Positions 46,334-55,729 of a stretch of 64,000 bases of DNA are shown here, piece by piece; within the stretch, counting starts at the first letter, position 1, and every line of letters begins with the position of its first letter. The DNA is from JBDTOX01 sp039933015 (GTDB lineage Bacteria; Pseudomonadota; Gammaproteobacteria; Burkholderiales; Methylophilaceae): NCBI GenBank assembly GCA_039933015.1, contig JBDTOX010000163.1, positions 17,797-81,796 on the forward strand, written 5' to 3'. A program made the position numbers and the translations under genes. The notes beneath the pieces were generated by a model. That model was not told the DNA's origin. It saw nothing but the letters and a program-made list of their open reading frames with translations, and did no database searches.

Positions 46334-46828
46334 TTAAGCCTCACCAATTGCATCGATTTCTTGTTTGATTTTCATTTTGTCTATCTTATGCAACGGCAAT
46401 TCAGCGAATAGCTTGATACGGTTTTCAAGATCATTACAGATTCTGTGAAATGCGATGAGCTTCTCCGCATCTGAACCTTGCACTGCAACAGGGTCTTGTA
46501 CCCCCCAATGCGCTGTCATAGGATGGCCTGGCCATATTGGGCACACCTCACCGACAGCATTGTCACAGACGGTAAAGATAAAATCCAGATACGGTGCGCC
46601 TTCAGCCGAAAATTCATTCCAGCTTTTGCTGCGGACACCATCCGTAGAAAGACCGCGTGCCTGCAATGTTTGAATGGCAAATGGATGGACTTGGCCTGCA
46701 GGGTAACTTCCTGCGCTATAAGCCTTGAATCTGCCTTTACCCCAGTGCGCCATAAGCCTTTCTGCCATGATGCTACGCGCTGAATTGCCTGTGCAAAGAA
46801 AAAGTACGTTGTAGGTCTTTTGTTCCAC
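46334..46828 (-). CDS. arsC: Arsenate reductase ArsC (low-molecular-weight phosphatase type)
   Basis: ArsC reduces arsenate to arsenite for export by Acr3. The 164-residue protein has the phosphatase-fold loop LFLCTGNSARSIMAERLMAH near the N-terminus. Further cysteines lie in FTVCDNAVGEVCPIWPGHP, as in the thioredoxin-linked (Staphylococcus pI258-type) enzymes. It is the last gene of the arsR-arsI remnant-arsC set, 93 bases after the remnant. Confidence 0.92.
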   Translation of the reverse strand: MEQKTYNVLFLCTGNSARSIMAERLMAHWGKGRFKAYSAGSYPAGQVHPFAIQTLQARGLSTDGVRSKSWNEFSAEGAPYLDFIFTVCDNAVGEVCPIWPGHPMTAHWGVQDPVAVQGSDAEKLIAFHRICNDLENRIKLFAELPLHKIDKMKIKQEIDAIGEA

Positions 46829-46921
46829 GATAATTTCCAGTGATTGGTTAGAGCGTAATCAGGGTGCGCAGCAACTCTTGATAGCTATCATCTTGCGGCT
46901 GCTGGATATACGTGGCGTTTC

Positions 46922-47141
46922 TCAGCTTTGCATGACATCTCCGCCATATACAGCGCTCTCTCCAAATGAGTGAAAAGTTTCCCTAGCGATACCAGCGGGG
47001 TCAGTCGCCCAAGCCTTTTGCGAATTGGCATAACAGCAAGTCGTGGCGTTCTGCTCAAGATTCAGCGCCAAACAATGTGTTATAAAATCGCAGGGATGCT
47101 GCGATATCAGTCACAGATCCATGCACATGAAAACGTTTCAT
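46922..47141 (-). pseudogene. arsI: Remnant of arsI/cadI (C-As lyase family), internally deleted and frameshifted
   Basis: On the minus strand ATG 47141 opens MKRFHVHGSVTDIAASLRFY and then NTLFGAES before a stop at 47055. This matches the N-terminus of ArsI/CadI vicinal-oxygen-chelate proteins. A different frame, ending at TGA 46924-46922, then reads NATTCCYANSQKAWATDPAG, IARETFHSFGESAVYGGDVM. This is the family's C-terminal part, with its vicinal cysteine pair and the ETFH metal-ligand region. By comparison with family length about 60 central codons are missing. It starts 6 bases after arsR, so it was an operon member. This remnant accounts for the otherwise empty 318 bases between arsC and arsR. 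Confidence 0.82.
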
Positions 47142-47146
47142 GATGA

Positions 47147-47500
47147 CTACGTAAATTCAGTCGTCTCAGGCATGACAGGACTACAACATGCTTCCGTTGG
47201 CAGACATGGTTCCGATGAGCCTTGGCAACAGTTCTCCGTTAGATACCCAATCAAGCCATTCATCGTACCGTAATTCGCCATATGCATAATCTGGGTGCCT
47301 TTACGCAGGGTGCTGACCAAGCTTGCCTGCTTAAGCTGTTGCAGGTGAAACGACAGGGTGGCATTGGAGATACCCAATTGTTCACCTATTTTGCCAGCAG
47401 GCATTCCGGCTTCACCAGCTTGGACAAGCAACCGGAAAATATCTAATCGGCTTGCATGTGCCAGTGCATCCAGTGCCGCAATTGCGATTTGTCTTTCCAT
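47147..47500 (-). CDS. arsR: Arsenical resistance repressor ArsR
   Basis: ArsR represses the ars genes and is released by arsenite. I start at ATG 47500 (MERQIAIAALDALAHASRLD), giving 117 residues; the frame stays open to 47539. The helix-turn-helix is GKIGEQLGISNATLSFHLQQ, with LKQASLVSTLRKGTQIMH as the wing. The usual helix-alpha-3 cysteine pair is not seen. Instead a C-terminal cysteine cluster (ENCCQGSSEPCLPTEACC) resembles that of Acidithiobacillus-type ArsR. It is divergent from acr3. Confidence 0.92.
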   Translation of the reverse strand: MERQIAIAALDALAHASRLDIFRLLVQAGEAGMPAGKIGEQLGISNATLSFHLQQLKQASLVSTLRKGTQIMHMANYGTMNGLIGYLTENCCQGSSEPCLPTEACCSPVMPETTEFT

Positions 47501-47521
47501 ATTTCTAGTTTTATGGAAATA
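47500..47521. promoter_or_regulatory. Candidate ArsR operator
   Basis: TATTTC (47500-47505) and GAAATA (47516-47521) are inverted copies separated by 10 bases in the 55-base gap between arsR and acr3. The size and place fit an ArsR operator serving both directions, but the repeat is short. Confidence 0.4.
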
Positions 47522-47555
47522 CAAGCGCCTGTCAAACATTTTTATGTGTCAATCC

Positions 47556-48659
47556 ATGAGTACCCAATGTGAAATCATCGTCGAACTACCGGCTGAGAAG
47601 AAAATAGGAATCTTCGAGCGTTATTTAACTTTATGGGTGTGTATTTGCATTGGGCTCGGCATTGGGCTTGGCCACATGCTGCCGGGCAGCTTTCAAACGC
47701 TTGGTCGGATGAAAGTGGCCGAGGTAAACCTGCCTGTGGCCATGCTGGTTTGGCTGATGATTATCCCCATGCTCATCAAAATTAACTTTCATGCACTTGC
47801 TGATGTAAAGCAGCACTGGAAAGGCATAGGCGTCACCCTCTTCATTAACTGGGCGGTTAAACCATTCTCAATGGCTTTTCTGGGCTGGCTGTTTATTCGG
47901 GTGTTGTTTACTGACTGGCTGCCAGTAGCGCAAGTTGATTCTTATATTGCAGGACTCATTCTGCTGGCAGCAGCACCCTGCACTGCAATGGTATTTGTCT
48001 GGAGCAATTTGTCTGAAGGTGACCCACATTTCACCCTGAGCCAGGTGGCCTTGAACGATATCATCATGATATTTGCATTTGCCCCTATCGTTGCTTTATT
48101 GCTAGGGCTGTCATCTATCACTATTCCATGGGAAACATTGCTGCTTTCGGTGCTGCTCTATATCGTGATTCCAGTAATCGTTAGCCAGGTGCTGCGCAAA
48201 GTGCTACTAGAGGGCGGCGGCGAACAATCACTAAAAAGATTATTAGGTGTCTTGCAACCACTATCACTCATGTCCTTACTAGCCACTTTGATACTGCTGT
48301 TTGGTTTTCAGGGTAAGCAGATCATTGCACAACCAACGGTGATTGCATTGTTGGCGATCCCCATCCTTATTCAAGTCTATTTCAATTCCGGGCTGGCTTA
48401 CTGGCTTAACCGCAAGCTGGGGGTCGCCCATTGCGTGGCAGGCCCCTCGGCATTGATCGGGGCGAGTAATTTTTTTGAACTGGCTGTTGCCAGCGCTGTG
48501 AGCTTATTTGGCCTGAATTCCGGCGCAGCCTTGGCGACCGTAGTTGGTGTGCTGATTGAAGTACCGGTGATGTTATCGGTCGTGTATCTAGTCACCAAAT
48601 CGAAACGATGGTATGAAAAAGACCACAAAACTCTCCAAACTCCACTCCGTGATGCGTGA
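47556..48659 (+). CDS. acr3: Arsenite efflux transporter Acr3
   Basis: Acr3 exports arsenite across the inner membrane. From ATG 47556 (MSTQCEIIVELPAEKKIGIF) it has 367 residues and about ten helices; ATG 47544 is an alternative and no clear ribosome site is seen. The conserved cysteine lies in LAAAPCTAMVFVWSNLSEGD. AGPSALIGASNFFELAVASA and ATVVGVLIEVPVMLSVVYLV are typical of the BASS/Acr3 family. The frame extends back into arsR, but those upstream codons are antisense to it. It is divergent from arsR. Confidence 0.94.
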   Translation: MSTQCEIIVELPAEKKIGIFERYLTLWVCICIGLGIGLGHMLPGSFQTLGRMKVAEVNLPVAMLVWLMIIPMLIKINFHALADVKQHWKGIGVTLFINWAVKPFSMAFLGWLFIRVLFTDWLPVAQVDSYIAGLILLAAAPCTAMVFVWSNLSEGDPHFTLSQVALNDIIMIFAFAPIVALLLGLSSITIPWETLLLSVLLYIVIPVIVSQVLRKVLLEGGGEQSLKRLLGVLQPLSLMSLLATLILLFGFQGKQIIAQPTVIALLAIPILIQVYFNSGLAYWLNRKLGVAHCVAGPSALIGASNFFELAVASAVSLFGLNSGAALATVVGVLIEVPVMLSVVYLVTKSKRWYEKDHKTLQTPLRDA

Positions 48660-48761
48660 CTTTGAATGGAGTCCAGCATTTACCATGCAGCTAATGAGTG
48701 CCAGAGAATATCTGCCTCGAAGGTAATTAAATACCTCGACTTTTATTGGACATACTCTCGC

Positions 48762-49241
48762 TTAATTCATTAATTTTTGTTCAATCACATGCTGGTAAAA
48801 ATGCGCCATGTGCTCAGCCTGGGCACGTGAAGTCCAGCGCTGCATGACATAGCTTGTTGCCGACTCGCCTAATTTCCTGCGTTTCTTTGCGTCACTCAGC
48901 AAGCTGAATGCCCGGTCGGCAAATATAGACTCGTTGTCAGGGGCAATCAACGCACCCGTACCTTCAATCAATATGGACTGGGTATCCAATTCAGCCAGCG
49001 CAACCACCGGCAAGCCTTGCGCCACACTATAACGCATGAGTCTATCTTCGGGATCAAAGTAGATGGCGCGGGCGGGGATGCGCTTAATCCAATGTTCATC
49101 TTCTGTGGCCATGCCGTAATCAGGTGCAATCAGATGCACCTCATGCCCCATTTCTTGCAACTGACCGACAAAAGTACGGACGGAAGTGGAAACCCCATTG
49201 ATACGGAGGAAATACACATCGGAAATAAATAGTATCTTCAC
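48762..49241 (-). CDS. Family 4 glycosyltransferase with a large in-frame internal deletion
   Basis: The N-terminal 70 residues (KILFISDVYFLRINGVSTSV, GHEVHLIAPDYG, YFDPEDRLMR) and the C-terminal 75 residues (AQGLPVVALAELDTQSIL, GALIAPDNESIFADRAFSLL) match the two ends of GT4 glycosyltransferases. The roughly 200 central residues, including most of the acceptor domain and the donor-sugar site, are missing; full family members are near 380 residues. The frame is open across the junction (...RLMRYSVAQGLP...). I start at GTG 49241, which has GAGGAAG upstream and gives the family-typical KILFISD start (159 residues). It is probably non-functional. Confidence 0.75.
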   Translation of the reverse strand: MKILFISDVYFLRINGVSTSVRTFVGQLQEMGHEVHLIAPDYGMATEDEHWIKRIPARAIYFDPEDRLMRYSVAQGLPVVALAELDTQSILIEGTGALIAPDNESIFADRAFSLLSDAKKRRKLGESATSYVMQRWTSRAQAEHMAHFYQHVIEQKLMN

Positions 49242-49376
49242 GCGCTTCCTCTTGTAAGTGGAAAGAAGCGCCGCCATCGCGGTCGCTTGCCCTTACGGCT
49301 AATGAGGCATGCTAGCGATCGAAATGGGTATGATGTGAATGGCACTCGCCTGCAACATAGCTGCTGTGTGCTGCAT

Positions 49377-49763
49377 CTAGCTGAAAATCAGCAAGCTCCA
49401 AACTGCAATCAGGTTGAGCAGGCTGAGCAAAACCGCTGCGCTGCCAATATCTTTGGCACGCTTGGCAAGGTCATGGCTTTCCAGAGAAATGCGATCGACC
49501 GTTGCTTCGATCGATGAATTCAGCAGCTCGACGATGATCACCAGCATGACGCTGCCTATCATCAATGCCCGTGCAATAGCGGTATCACCCAGATAGATAG
49601 CCAGCGGAACTAGCACCATGGCCATGAACACTTCCTGACGAAAAGCATCTTCATGCTGGTATGCCGCTTTGATGCCAGCCATGGAATAGCCGAATGCATT
49701 TAACAATCGGCGCAAGCCGGTTTTACCTTTGTGCGGGCTTTGCTCGTTGAATTGGTTTTCCAT
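49377..49763 (-). CDS. dgkA: Diacylglycerol kinase DgkA
   Basis: DgkA recycles diacylglycerol to phosphatidic acid in the inner membrane. The 128-residue protein has three membrane helices and the family signature VELLNSSIEATVDRI with the catalytic glutamate, plus HDLAKRAKDIGSAAVLLSLL. The N-terminal amphipathic part contains LLNAFGYSMAGIKAAYQHE. It stands between the glycosyltransferase remnant and a PAP2 gene. Confidence 0.95.
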   Translation of the reverse strand: MENQFNEQSPHKGKTGLRRLLNAFGYSMAGIKAAYQHEDAFRQEVFMAMVLVPLAIYLGDTAIARALMIGSVMLVIIVELLNSSIEATVDRISLESHDLAKRAKDIGSAAVLLSLLNLIAVWSLLIFS

Positions 49764-49908
49764 GCACGTCCCTAATTTAAGTCCCGCATATTGTAAGTGA
49801 CTGAATCAGGGCCGAAGTATACCAAACCCATACTTACCACGCCGCCCATCACAGTAAGATCATAGCCTTATCACATGGGATTCATGGTACTAGAGTAAAT
49901 TGCACGGC

Positions 49909-50049
49909 ATGAAGATGAGCCCGCATCTGCAACGCGCCATCAAACGCTTTCCTGAACTCGTCATGGCTGGGGCCTGTCTGCCTGACCTGGCGATTGTTTC
50001 CCCGGACTTGCACCATACGCGTCATTGGGAAAACGCACACAACTATTAG
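49909..50049 (+). pseudogene. Short gene fragment, N-terminal part of a possible hydrolase-like protein
   Basis: ATG 49909 opens a 46-codon frame reading HLQRAIKRFPELVMAGACLP, then DLAIVSPDLHHTRHWENAHN, ending at TAG 50047. The FPELxxxGACLPDLA pattern followed by His/Trp-Glu-Asn-Ala resembles the start of zinc-dependent phospholipase C-like membrane-lipid proteins, but I cannot name the family firmly. It is cut short and its stop overlaps the end of the convergent PAP2 gene. The 145 bases before it hold nothing I can identify. Confidence 0.4.
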
Positions 50050-50567
50050 ATAGCGAAAGAAACGCTGGCAATCAAAAGTCCGATCAGGGCACCAGCGAGC
50101 ACATCACTTGGGTAATGCAAGCCTAAAATCACGCGCGACATGGCGACCATGAAGGTAAAAGGGAGCAATATCCACGCAAGCATCGGGTAATACACCAACG
50201 CCACCGAGCAAAACGCCACGGCATGCAAGGTATGGCCAGAAGGGAAGCTGAGTCGGCCCAGTGGTGTACCTGTGAGCCAGATATCCCGATGAATCTCATA
50301 AGGACGCGGGCGCGAGGTCTTTCCCTTTAGCCACTTGTAGAGCAAGGTGCCAAAAAGCCCGACTAATATCATGTGCAGGCAAGGCAATAATCCGGCTAGG
50401 CCCTGGGTAAGCCATATTCCCAGCATTACCGCATACCAGAATACGCCATCGCCATGACGGCTGACCAAACGAAAGCACAAGCGCACCCAGCGATAGTGAC
50501 TGACTCGGTTCACCCGCAGACAAAGCGCACTATCCAGCTCGTTAAAACGGCGCAGATACAAACGCAT
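50046..50567 (-). CDS. PAP2-family membrane phosphatase
   Basis: This is a 173-residue membrane phosphatase of the type-2 phosphatidic acid phosphatase superfamily. It would remove phosphate from a lipid such as phosphatidic acid or undecaprenyl pyrophosphate. The three motifs are present: KGKTSRPRPYE, PSGHTLHA and SRVILGLHYPSD. About five hydrophobic segments are seen. Its closeness to dgkA suggests a lipid turnover role, but the substrate is unknown. The 187 bases upstream toward glmM show nothing. Confidence 0.88.
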   Translation of the reverse strand: MRLYLRRFNELDSALCLRVNRVSHYRWVRLCFRLVSRHGDGVFWYAVMLGIWLTQGLAGLLPCLHMILVGLFGTLLYKWLKGKTSRPRPYEIHRDIWLTGTPLGRLSFPSGHTLHAVAFCSVALVYYPMLAWILLPFTFMVAMSRVILGLHYPSDVLAGALIGLLIASVSFAI

Positions 50568-50754
50568 TTTATGCGGGCATGATGACCTCCCTGGCGATAT
50601 TCGCGTTGCAGGGCCTCAAAGGCTAGGCAGCATGCACTACATAAATGGTTGCTCATGCATACAGGATTGCACGTCAACGTGACACAACAATGAAGTCTTC
50701 AAAAGCAGTGGATGCCAGCTGTTAAGTGTGAGTACACAGCATTTTGATGAATAC

Positions 50755-52113
50755 TTAGGCAGCAGCTTTTCTCACCGTGTCGGCGATACGCTCAGCCAGA
50801 CTTTGCACCTGTTCGCGCGAGCGCCCTTCCACCATGACGCGGATTTTTGGCTCCGTCCCGGAGGGACGCAATAATACGCGACCGCTGCCATTAAGTTCTT
50901 TTTCGGCAGCTTTCACCGCATCCTGCACTGCTTCATTCCCATCCAGGTTGATGCGCTGCTGGACCTTCACATTGACCAGCACCTGCGGATACAAGGAAAG
51001 ACCGGCACCCAGTTCAGCCAGTGACTGATTGCCGGCACGCAAAGCGTGCAATACCTGCAATGCCGCTATAATTCCATCTCCGCTGCTGTGCTTATCCAGG
51101 CACAGAATATGACCAGAATTTTCCCCGCCTACCTGCCAGCCATGCTCATTGAGCAGCTCCAGCACGTAACGGTCACCAACCTTGGCCCGAATAAAAGGAA
51201 TATTAGCCTTGGCTAAAGCATGCTCGAGTGCCAAATTGGTCATTAGCGTGCCTACCACTCCACCTGCCAGTTTGCCCCGCTGTTGACGGTGCATGGCAAT
51301 GATATACAGCAGTTGATCGCCATCCAGTAGCTGGCCGTCTCCATCCACCACCATAACGCGATCACCGTCACCATCGAAAGCAATACCGAGGTCAGCTTTA
51401 TGCTCGATTACCGCATTGCATAGTGCTTGCGGATGGGTGGAGCCACATTCATGATTGATATTGAGACCATCGGGCTGATTGCCTATGACGACAATTTCGG
51501 CACCCAGCTCATGAAATACTGGCGGTGCCACGTGATAAGTCGCGCCATGTGCACAGTCCAGCACAATTTTCAGGCCACGCAAATCCAAGGCATGGGGGAA
51601 CGTGCTTTTGCAGAATTCAATATAACGTCCAGCCGCATCATTAATGCGGCGGGCCTTACCCAGCTTGGATGGACTCATTACTTGCATGGGACGGTCCAAC
51701 TCCGCTTCAATCGCGTGCTCAATGTCGTCGGCCAGTTTCGTGCCTTCGGCGGAAAAGAATTTAATGCCGTTATCCTCAAATGGGTTATGCGAAGCCGAAA
51801 TAACAACCCCAGCTTGAGCACGTAAGGCGCGCGTGAGATAAGCTACAGCGGGCGTAGGCATGGGGCCGGTTAGCAACACATCGACACCGGCGGCCGACAG
51901 GCCGGCTTGCAAAGCCGATTCCAGCATATAGCCGGAAATTCGCGTATCTTTGCCAATTAACACGGCAGGATGCGCTCCCTGCCCCAGATGACTATCAATA
52001 TTCGTCAATACACGTCCTGCGGCATAGCCCAGACGCATGACGAAGTCTGGCGTGATAGGCGCTTCGCCCACGCGTCCACGGATGCCATCGGTACCGAAAT
52101 ATTTTCTACTCAT
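50755..52113 (-). CDS. glmM: Phosphoglucosamine mutase GlmM
   Basis: GlmM converts glucosamine-6-phosphate to glucosamine-1-phosphate for cell-wall UDP-GlcNAc. The 452-residue protein has the active serine in [18 protein letters not shown], the metal-binding loop DGDGDR ([13 protein letters not shown]), the substrate loop GGENSGHI and the phosphate site [15 protein letters not shown]. It follows folP by 16 bases, a common order. Confidence 0.97.
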   Translation of the reverse strand: MSRKYFGTDGIRGRVGEAPITPDFVMRLGYAAGRVLTNIDSHLGQGAHPAVLIGKDTRISGYMLESALQAGLSAAGVDVLLTGPMPTPAVAYLTRALRAQAGVVISASHNPFEDNGIKFFSAEGTKLADDIEHAIEAELDRPMQVMSPSKLGKARRINDAAGRYIEFCKSTFPHALDLRGLKIVLDCAHGATYHVAPPVFHELGAEIVVIGNQPDGLNINHECGSTHPQALCNAVIEHKADLGIAFDGDGDRVMVVDGDGQLLDGDQLLYIIAMHRQQRGKLAGGVVGTLMTNLALEHALAKANIPFIRAKVGDRYVLELLNEHGWQVGGENSGHILCLDKHSSGDGIIAALQVLHALRAGNQSLAELGAGLSLYPQVLVNVKVQQRINLDGNEAVQDAVKAAEKELNGSGRVLLRPSGTEPKIRVMVEGRSREQVQSLAERIADTVRKAAA

Positions 52114-52129
52114 TTTTTACTTTTAAAAT

Positions 52130-52969
52130 TTATTCAGATAAAACTGCTGTGACCACTTTAAGGGCATCAACAGTGGCTTTTACATCATGTACACGGATGA
52201 TTCTAGCGCCTTTCATGGCAGATATCACTGAAGCCGCGATACTGGCATGCAGACGCACATCAACATCTGCACCAACGATATTTCCCAGCACTGATTTGCG
52301 TGAGAGCCCCACCAGCAAAGGACGCCCCAAATCGACAATACACTGCAATTGCTGTAACAGCGCCAGATTATGCACGGTGCGCTTGCCAAAGCCGAATCCA
52401 GGATCGAGCACTATGCGATCAGCAGTAATGCCCGCCGCCTGCACTGATGCCAGGCGTTCGCTCAAAAATCTTGTGACTTCTGCCACCACGTCATCGTAGC
52501 GCGGAGCCAACTGCATGGTCTGGGGCGTGCCTTGCATGTGCATCAGGCAGACGCCTGCATTGCTTAGCGCCACGATCTCCAGCGCGCCGGTTTCCTGTAG
52601 CGCACGCACATCGTTCACCATGTCCGCACCTGCAGCAATTGCAGCCCGCATCACTTCAGGCTTGTAGGTATCGATAGATAAAGGCACTGTGGCTATCTTT
52701 GATAACTGTTCTATAACAGGCACCACACGCTTAAGCTCATTTTCCAGGCTTACAGGCGTAGCACCTGGCCGTGTGGATTCGCCGCCGATATCGAGGATGT
52801 CAGCACCCTCCTCTATGAGCGCCAGCCCATGCTGGACGGCTTTTTCCGTGGACTCATACTTGCCGCCGTCAGAAAAAGAATCCGGGGTAACATTCACAAT
52901 ACCCATTACATGCGGACGCGAGAGGTCTAGCTGATATCTACCGCACAGGAATTTCAACAAATGGGTCAT
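52130..52969 (-). CDS. folP: Dihydropteroate synthase
   Basis: FolP joins p-aminobenzoate to the pterin in folate synthesis and is the sulfonamide target. The 279-residue protein contains MGIVNVTPDSFSDGGKYEST, LDIGGESTRPGATPVS, VVPVIEQL, SIDTYKPEVMRAAIAAGADM and DPGFGFGKRTVHNLALLQQ, all family signatures. It lies between ftsH and glmM as in many beta- and gammaproteobacteria. Confidence 0.97.
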   Translation of the reverse strand: MTHLLKFLCGRYQLDLSRPHVMGIVNVTPDSFSDGGKYESTEKAVQHGLALIEEGADILDIGGESTRPGATPVSLENELKRVVPVIEQLSKIATVPLSIDTYKPEVMRAAIAAGADMVNDVRALQETGALEIVALSNAGVCLMHMQGTPQTMQLAPRYDDVVAEVTRFLSERLASVQAAGITADRIVLDPGFGFGKRTVHNLALLQQLQCIVDLGRPLLVGLSRKSVLGNIVGADVDVRLHASIAASVISAMKGARIIRVHDVKATVDALKVVTAVLSE

Positions 52970-52997
52970 AGCATGGAATTAAGCCACATTAGTAATT

Positions 52998-53044
52998 AAG
53001 CCACGCAGACCGAGCGCTTTCAGGGTGCTCATCTAACGTGGCTT
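52998..53044. repeat. Inverted repeat between ftsH and folP
   Basis: AAGCCACG (52998-53005) and CGTGGCTT (53037-53044) are exact inverse complements around a 31-base loop that itself holds GAGC/GCTC. It lies in the 105-base ftsH-folP gap and may be a weak terminator or processing site. Confidence 0.35.
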
Positions 53045-53074
53045 CGTTATCTGACTACAATCAGAGTTATTTAA

Positions 53075-54964
53075 TCAAGACTTAGTGGCAGGTTGTGGCG
53101 TAGCAGCCGTAGTGGGGCCGGAAGTTCCGCTATCCCGTGACGTCTTGTTACTGGCTTGGCTGGGCTTAGGCGCACGCGGCGGTAAACCGGCCATAATGTC
53201 ATCGATCTGCTCGGCATCAATGGTTTCCCACTCAAGCAGGGCCGAAACCATCGCTTCCACCTTGTCGCGATTTTCTTCCAGCAACTTGCGCGCAATAGCA
53301 TACTGCTCATCCAGGATCCGGCGAATCTCGCCATCCACTTTTTGCAGCGTCGCTTCAGAGACCGATTTTGCTGACATGCGGCCGAAGAAGGAGTCCTGGT
53401 CATTATCAACATAGACCATGGTACCTAGCGAATCTGACATGCCGTATTTGGTTACCATGTCGCGTGCCAAATGGGTAGCACGTTCAAAATCGTTGGAAGC
53501 GCCGGTGGACATCTGGTTCAGGAATACTTCTTCGGCAATACGGCCACCGAACAGTATCGAGATTTCCTCGAGCATTTTGTCGCGGTAATTACTGATGCGA
53601 TCAAACTCAGGCAATTGCCAGGTCAAGCCCAGCGCCCAGCCGCGTGGCATGATGGTAACCTTGTGCACCGGGTCAGCCTTGGGTAACAGTTTTGCCACTA
53701 CCGCATGACCAGATTCGTGATAGGCCGTACTGCGGCGCTCCTCTTCACGCATGACCATGGACTTGCGCTCCGGCCCCATGAATATCTTGTCCTTGGCATC
53801 TTCAAAGTCGGCCATATCCACAGTGCGTTTGTTGCGACGTGCGGCAAACAATGCTGCCTCGTTCACGAGGTTAGCCAAATCGGCACCAGAGAAGCCCGGT
53901 GTACCGCGTGCAAGAATATCCGCCTTAACGTCAGCATCAATCGGCACTTTGCGCATATGCACCAGCAGGATTTGCTCGCGACCACGGATGTCGGGCAAGC
54001 CCACCACTACTTGACGGTCGAAACGGCCGGGACGCAGCAACGCTTTATCCAGCACGTCGGCGCGGTTGGTTGCTGCAATCACGATTACGCCGGAACTGGG
54101 CTCAAAACCATCAAGCTCGACCAGCAACTGATTCAGCGTTTGCTCACGCTCGTCGTTACCACCGCCCGTACCTGCGCCACGATGACGGCCCACCGCATCA
54201 ATTTCATCGATAAAGATAATGCACGGTGAAGTTTTCTTGGCCTGCTCGAACATGTCACGCACACGTGCTGCACCAACACCGACGAACATTTCGACGAAAT
54301 CGGAACCGGAAATGGTGAAGAAAGGTACTTTGGCTTCACCGGCAATGGCTTTGGCGAGCAAAGTCTTACCCGTGCCTGGAGGGCCAACCAAAAGCACACC
54401 CCGCGGAATGCGGCCGCCCAGTTTCTGGAATTTGCCTGGGTCACGTAAAAACTCCACCAATTCAGCGACTTCTTCCTTGGCTTCATCGCAACCAGCCACA
54501 TCGGCAAAAGTAGTCTGATTAGTACTCTCGTCGAGCTGACGCGCCTTGCTCTTACCAAAAGAGAATGCACCGCCACGACCGCCACCTTGCATCTGGCGCA
54601 TAAAAAACACCCAAACGCCAATCAGCAACAACATGGGAAACCACGAAACAAAAATATTCATGAGCAATGAAGGCTCTTCGTCCGGCTTGGCTTCGACAGT
54701 TACATTATTTTTAAGCAGATCTGAAATCAGCCATGGATCGGACGGCGCATAGGTATTAAATTTTTTGCCCTCGTTAGTAACGCCACGCAATACGCGACCA
54801 TCAATGGTTACTTTGGCAATGCGCCCCTCCTTCACCTCATCGAGGAATTGGGAGTAAACCACCTGACCGTCCGCAGCTGTTTTTGCGCCGAACTGGTTAA
54901 ACACAGTCATCAGCACAAGGGCTACGACGAGCCAGATAGCGATATTCTTTACGATATTGTTCAA
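53075..54964 (-). CDS. ftsH: ATP-dependent zinc metalloprotease FtsH
   Basis: FtsH degrades unneeded or damaged membrane and cytosolic proteins. The 629-residue protein has two N-terminal membrane helices around a periplasmic domain. The AAA domain has Walker [19 protein letters not shown], Walker [16 protein letters not shown] and the arginine fingers. The protease domain has HEXXH in [18 protein letters not shown] Ser/Thr/Pro-rich tail ends the protein. It is preceded by rlmE with a 109-base gap. Confidence 0.97.
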   Translation of the reverse strand: MNNIVKNIAIWLVVALVLMTVFNQFGAKTAADGQVVYSQFLDEVKEGRIAKVTIDGRVLRGVTNEGKKFNTYAPSDPWLISDLLKNNVTVEAKPDEEPSLLMNIFVSWFPMLLLIGVWVFFMRQMQGGGRGGAFSFGKSKARQLDESTNQTTFADVAGCDEAKEEVAELVEFLRDPGKFQKLGGRIPRGVLLVGPPGTGKTLLAKAIAGEAKVPFFTISGSDFVEMFVGVGAARVRDMFEQAKKTSPCIIFIDEIDAVGRHRGAGTGGGNDEREQTLNQLLVELDGFEPSSGVIVIAATNRADVLDKALLRPGRFDRQVVVGLPDIRGREQILLVHMRKVPIDADVKADILARGTPGFSGADLANLVNEAALFAARRNKRTVDMADFEDAKDKIFMGPERKSMVMREEERRSTAYHESGHAVVAKLLPKADPVHKVTIMPRGWALGLTWQLPEFDRISNYRDKMLEEISILFGGRIAEEVFLNQMSTGASNDFERATHLARDMVTKYGMSDSLGTMVYVDNDQDSFFGRMSAKSVSEATLQKVDGEIRRILDEQYAIARKLLEENRDKVEAMVSALLEWETIDAEQIDDIMAGLPPRAPKPSQASNKTSRDSGTSGPTTAATPQPATKS

Positions 54965-55073
54965 CGTCCCATCCTTAATTTAAAAGGGAATTTACAAACT
55001 TCATTCTAAACTTATTTTTACTCTGTTGCCGTAATCTCTGCGGCCCGAGCGATGCATTTAAAGCTTTTTCATT

Positions 55074-55694
55074 TCACGGCTTACGCTTTAAACCCAGCAA
55101 ATACACCTCACTACTGCGATCACGCGAGGCTTTGGGTTTACGTGTTGCTACTGTTTCAAACCCCATGCGCATATTACGCACAATTTCGTCAAAGCCCGTT
55201 CCGATAAAAACTTTGACTAGCAAATGACCACCCGGTTTCAACCATTTCAAGCTAAATTCCAGCGCCAGTTCCGTCAAGTATGCTGCATTAGCTTGATCTA
55301 CAAGACTAATACCGCTCATATTGGGGGCCATATCGGCAATTACAAGGTCTACTGCCCCACTATTTAGCATTTCTTCCAGCTGATTAAGAATGGCTTCTTC
55401 GCGAAAGTCACCCTGAATAAACTCCACACCCGCAATCGGCTGCATTTCCAGCAGGTCCAAGGCAATCACGCGCCCTTTGCCTTGTAGCCGCTGTACGGCG
55501 ACCTGCGACCAGCTACCTGGGGTAGCACCAAGATCCACTATGGTCATGCCCGGTTTAAACAGGCGGTCCTTGTCATCAATCTCCATGAGTTTGTAGGCTG
55601 CGCGGGCACGATAACCCTCACGCTGTGCACGCTTAACAAACTCATCATTAACGTGTTCCTGCATCCATGCTTTGCTGGTAGGTCTGCGTTTCAT
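55074..55694 (-). CDS. rlmE: 23S rRNA 2'-O-methyltransferase RlmE (FtsJ)
   Basis: RlmE methylates U2552 of 23S rRNA late in 50S assembly. The 206-residue protein has the SAM motif [12 protein letters not shown]. Its KDKE tetrad appears in order in [46 protein letters not shown] and SSEVYLLG. It is divergent from yhbY with only 35 bases between, as in many relatives. Confidence 0.96.
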   Translation of the reverse strand: MKRRPTSKAWMQEHVNDEFVKRAQREGYRARAAYKLMEIDDKDRLFKPGMTIVDLGATPGSWSQVAVQRLQGKGRVIALDLLEMQPIAGVEFIQGDFREEAILNQLEEMLNSGAVDLVIADMAPNMSGISLVDQANAAYLTELALEFSLKWLKPGGHLLVKVFIGTGFDEIVRNMRMGFETVATRKPKASRDRSSEVYLLGLKRKP

Positions 55695-55729
55695 CTGATA
55701 AACTGCGAGCCTTTTTGAATCAATGAGAT

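Noticed and set aside
47043..47273. Plus-strand open frame of 76 codons between arsC and arsR
   Set aside because: It is antisense to the arsI remnant and the 3' part of arsR; the minus-strand reading is the meaningful one.
47358..47555. Upstream extension of the Acr3 reading frame
   Set aside because: It runs antisense through arsR and encodes no sensible transporter sequence before MSTQCEII.
48613..48726. Small plus-strand frame of 37 codons overlapping the end of acr3
   Set aside because: It has no ribosome site or recognisable similarity; it may be chance or a trace of a lost gene.
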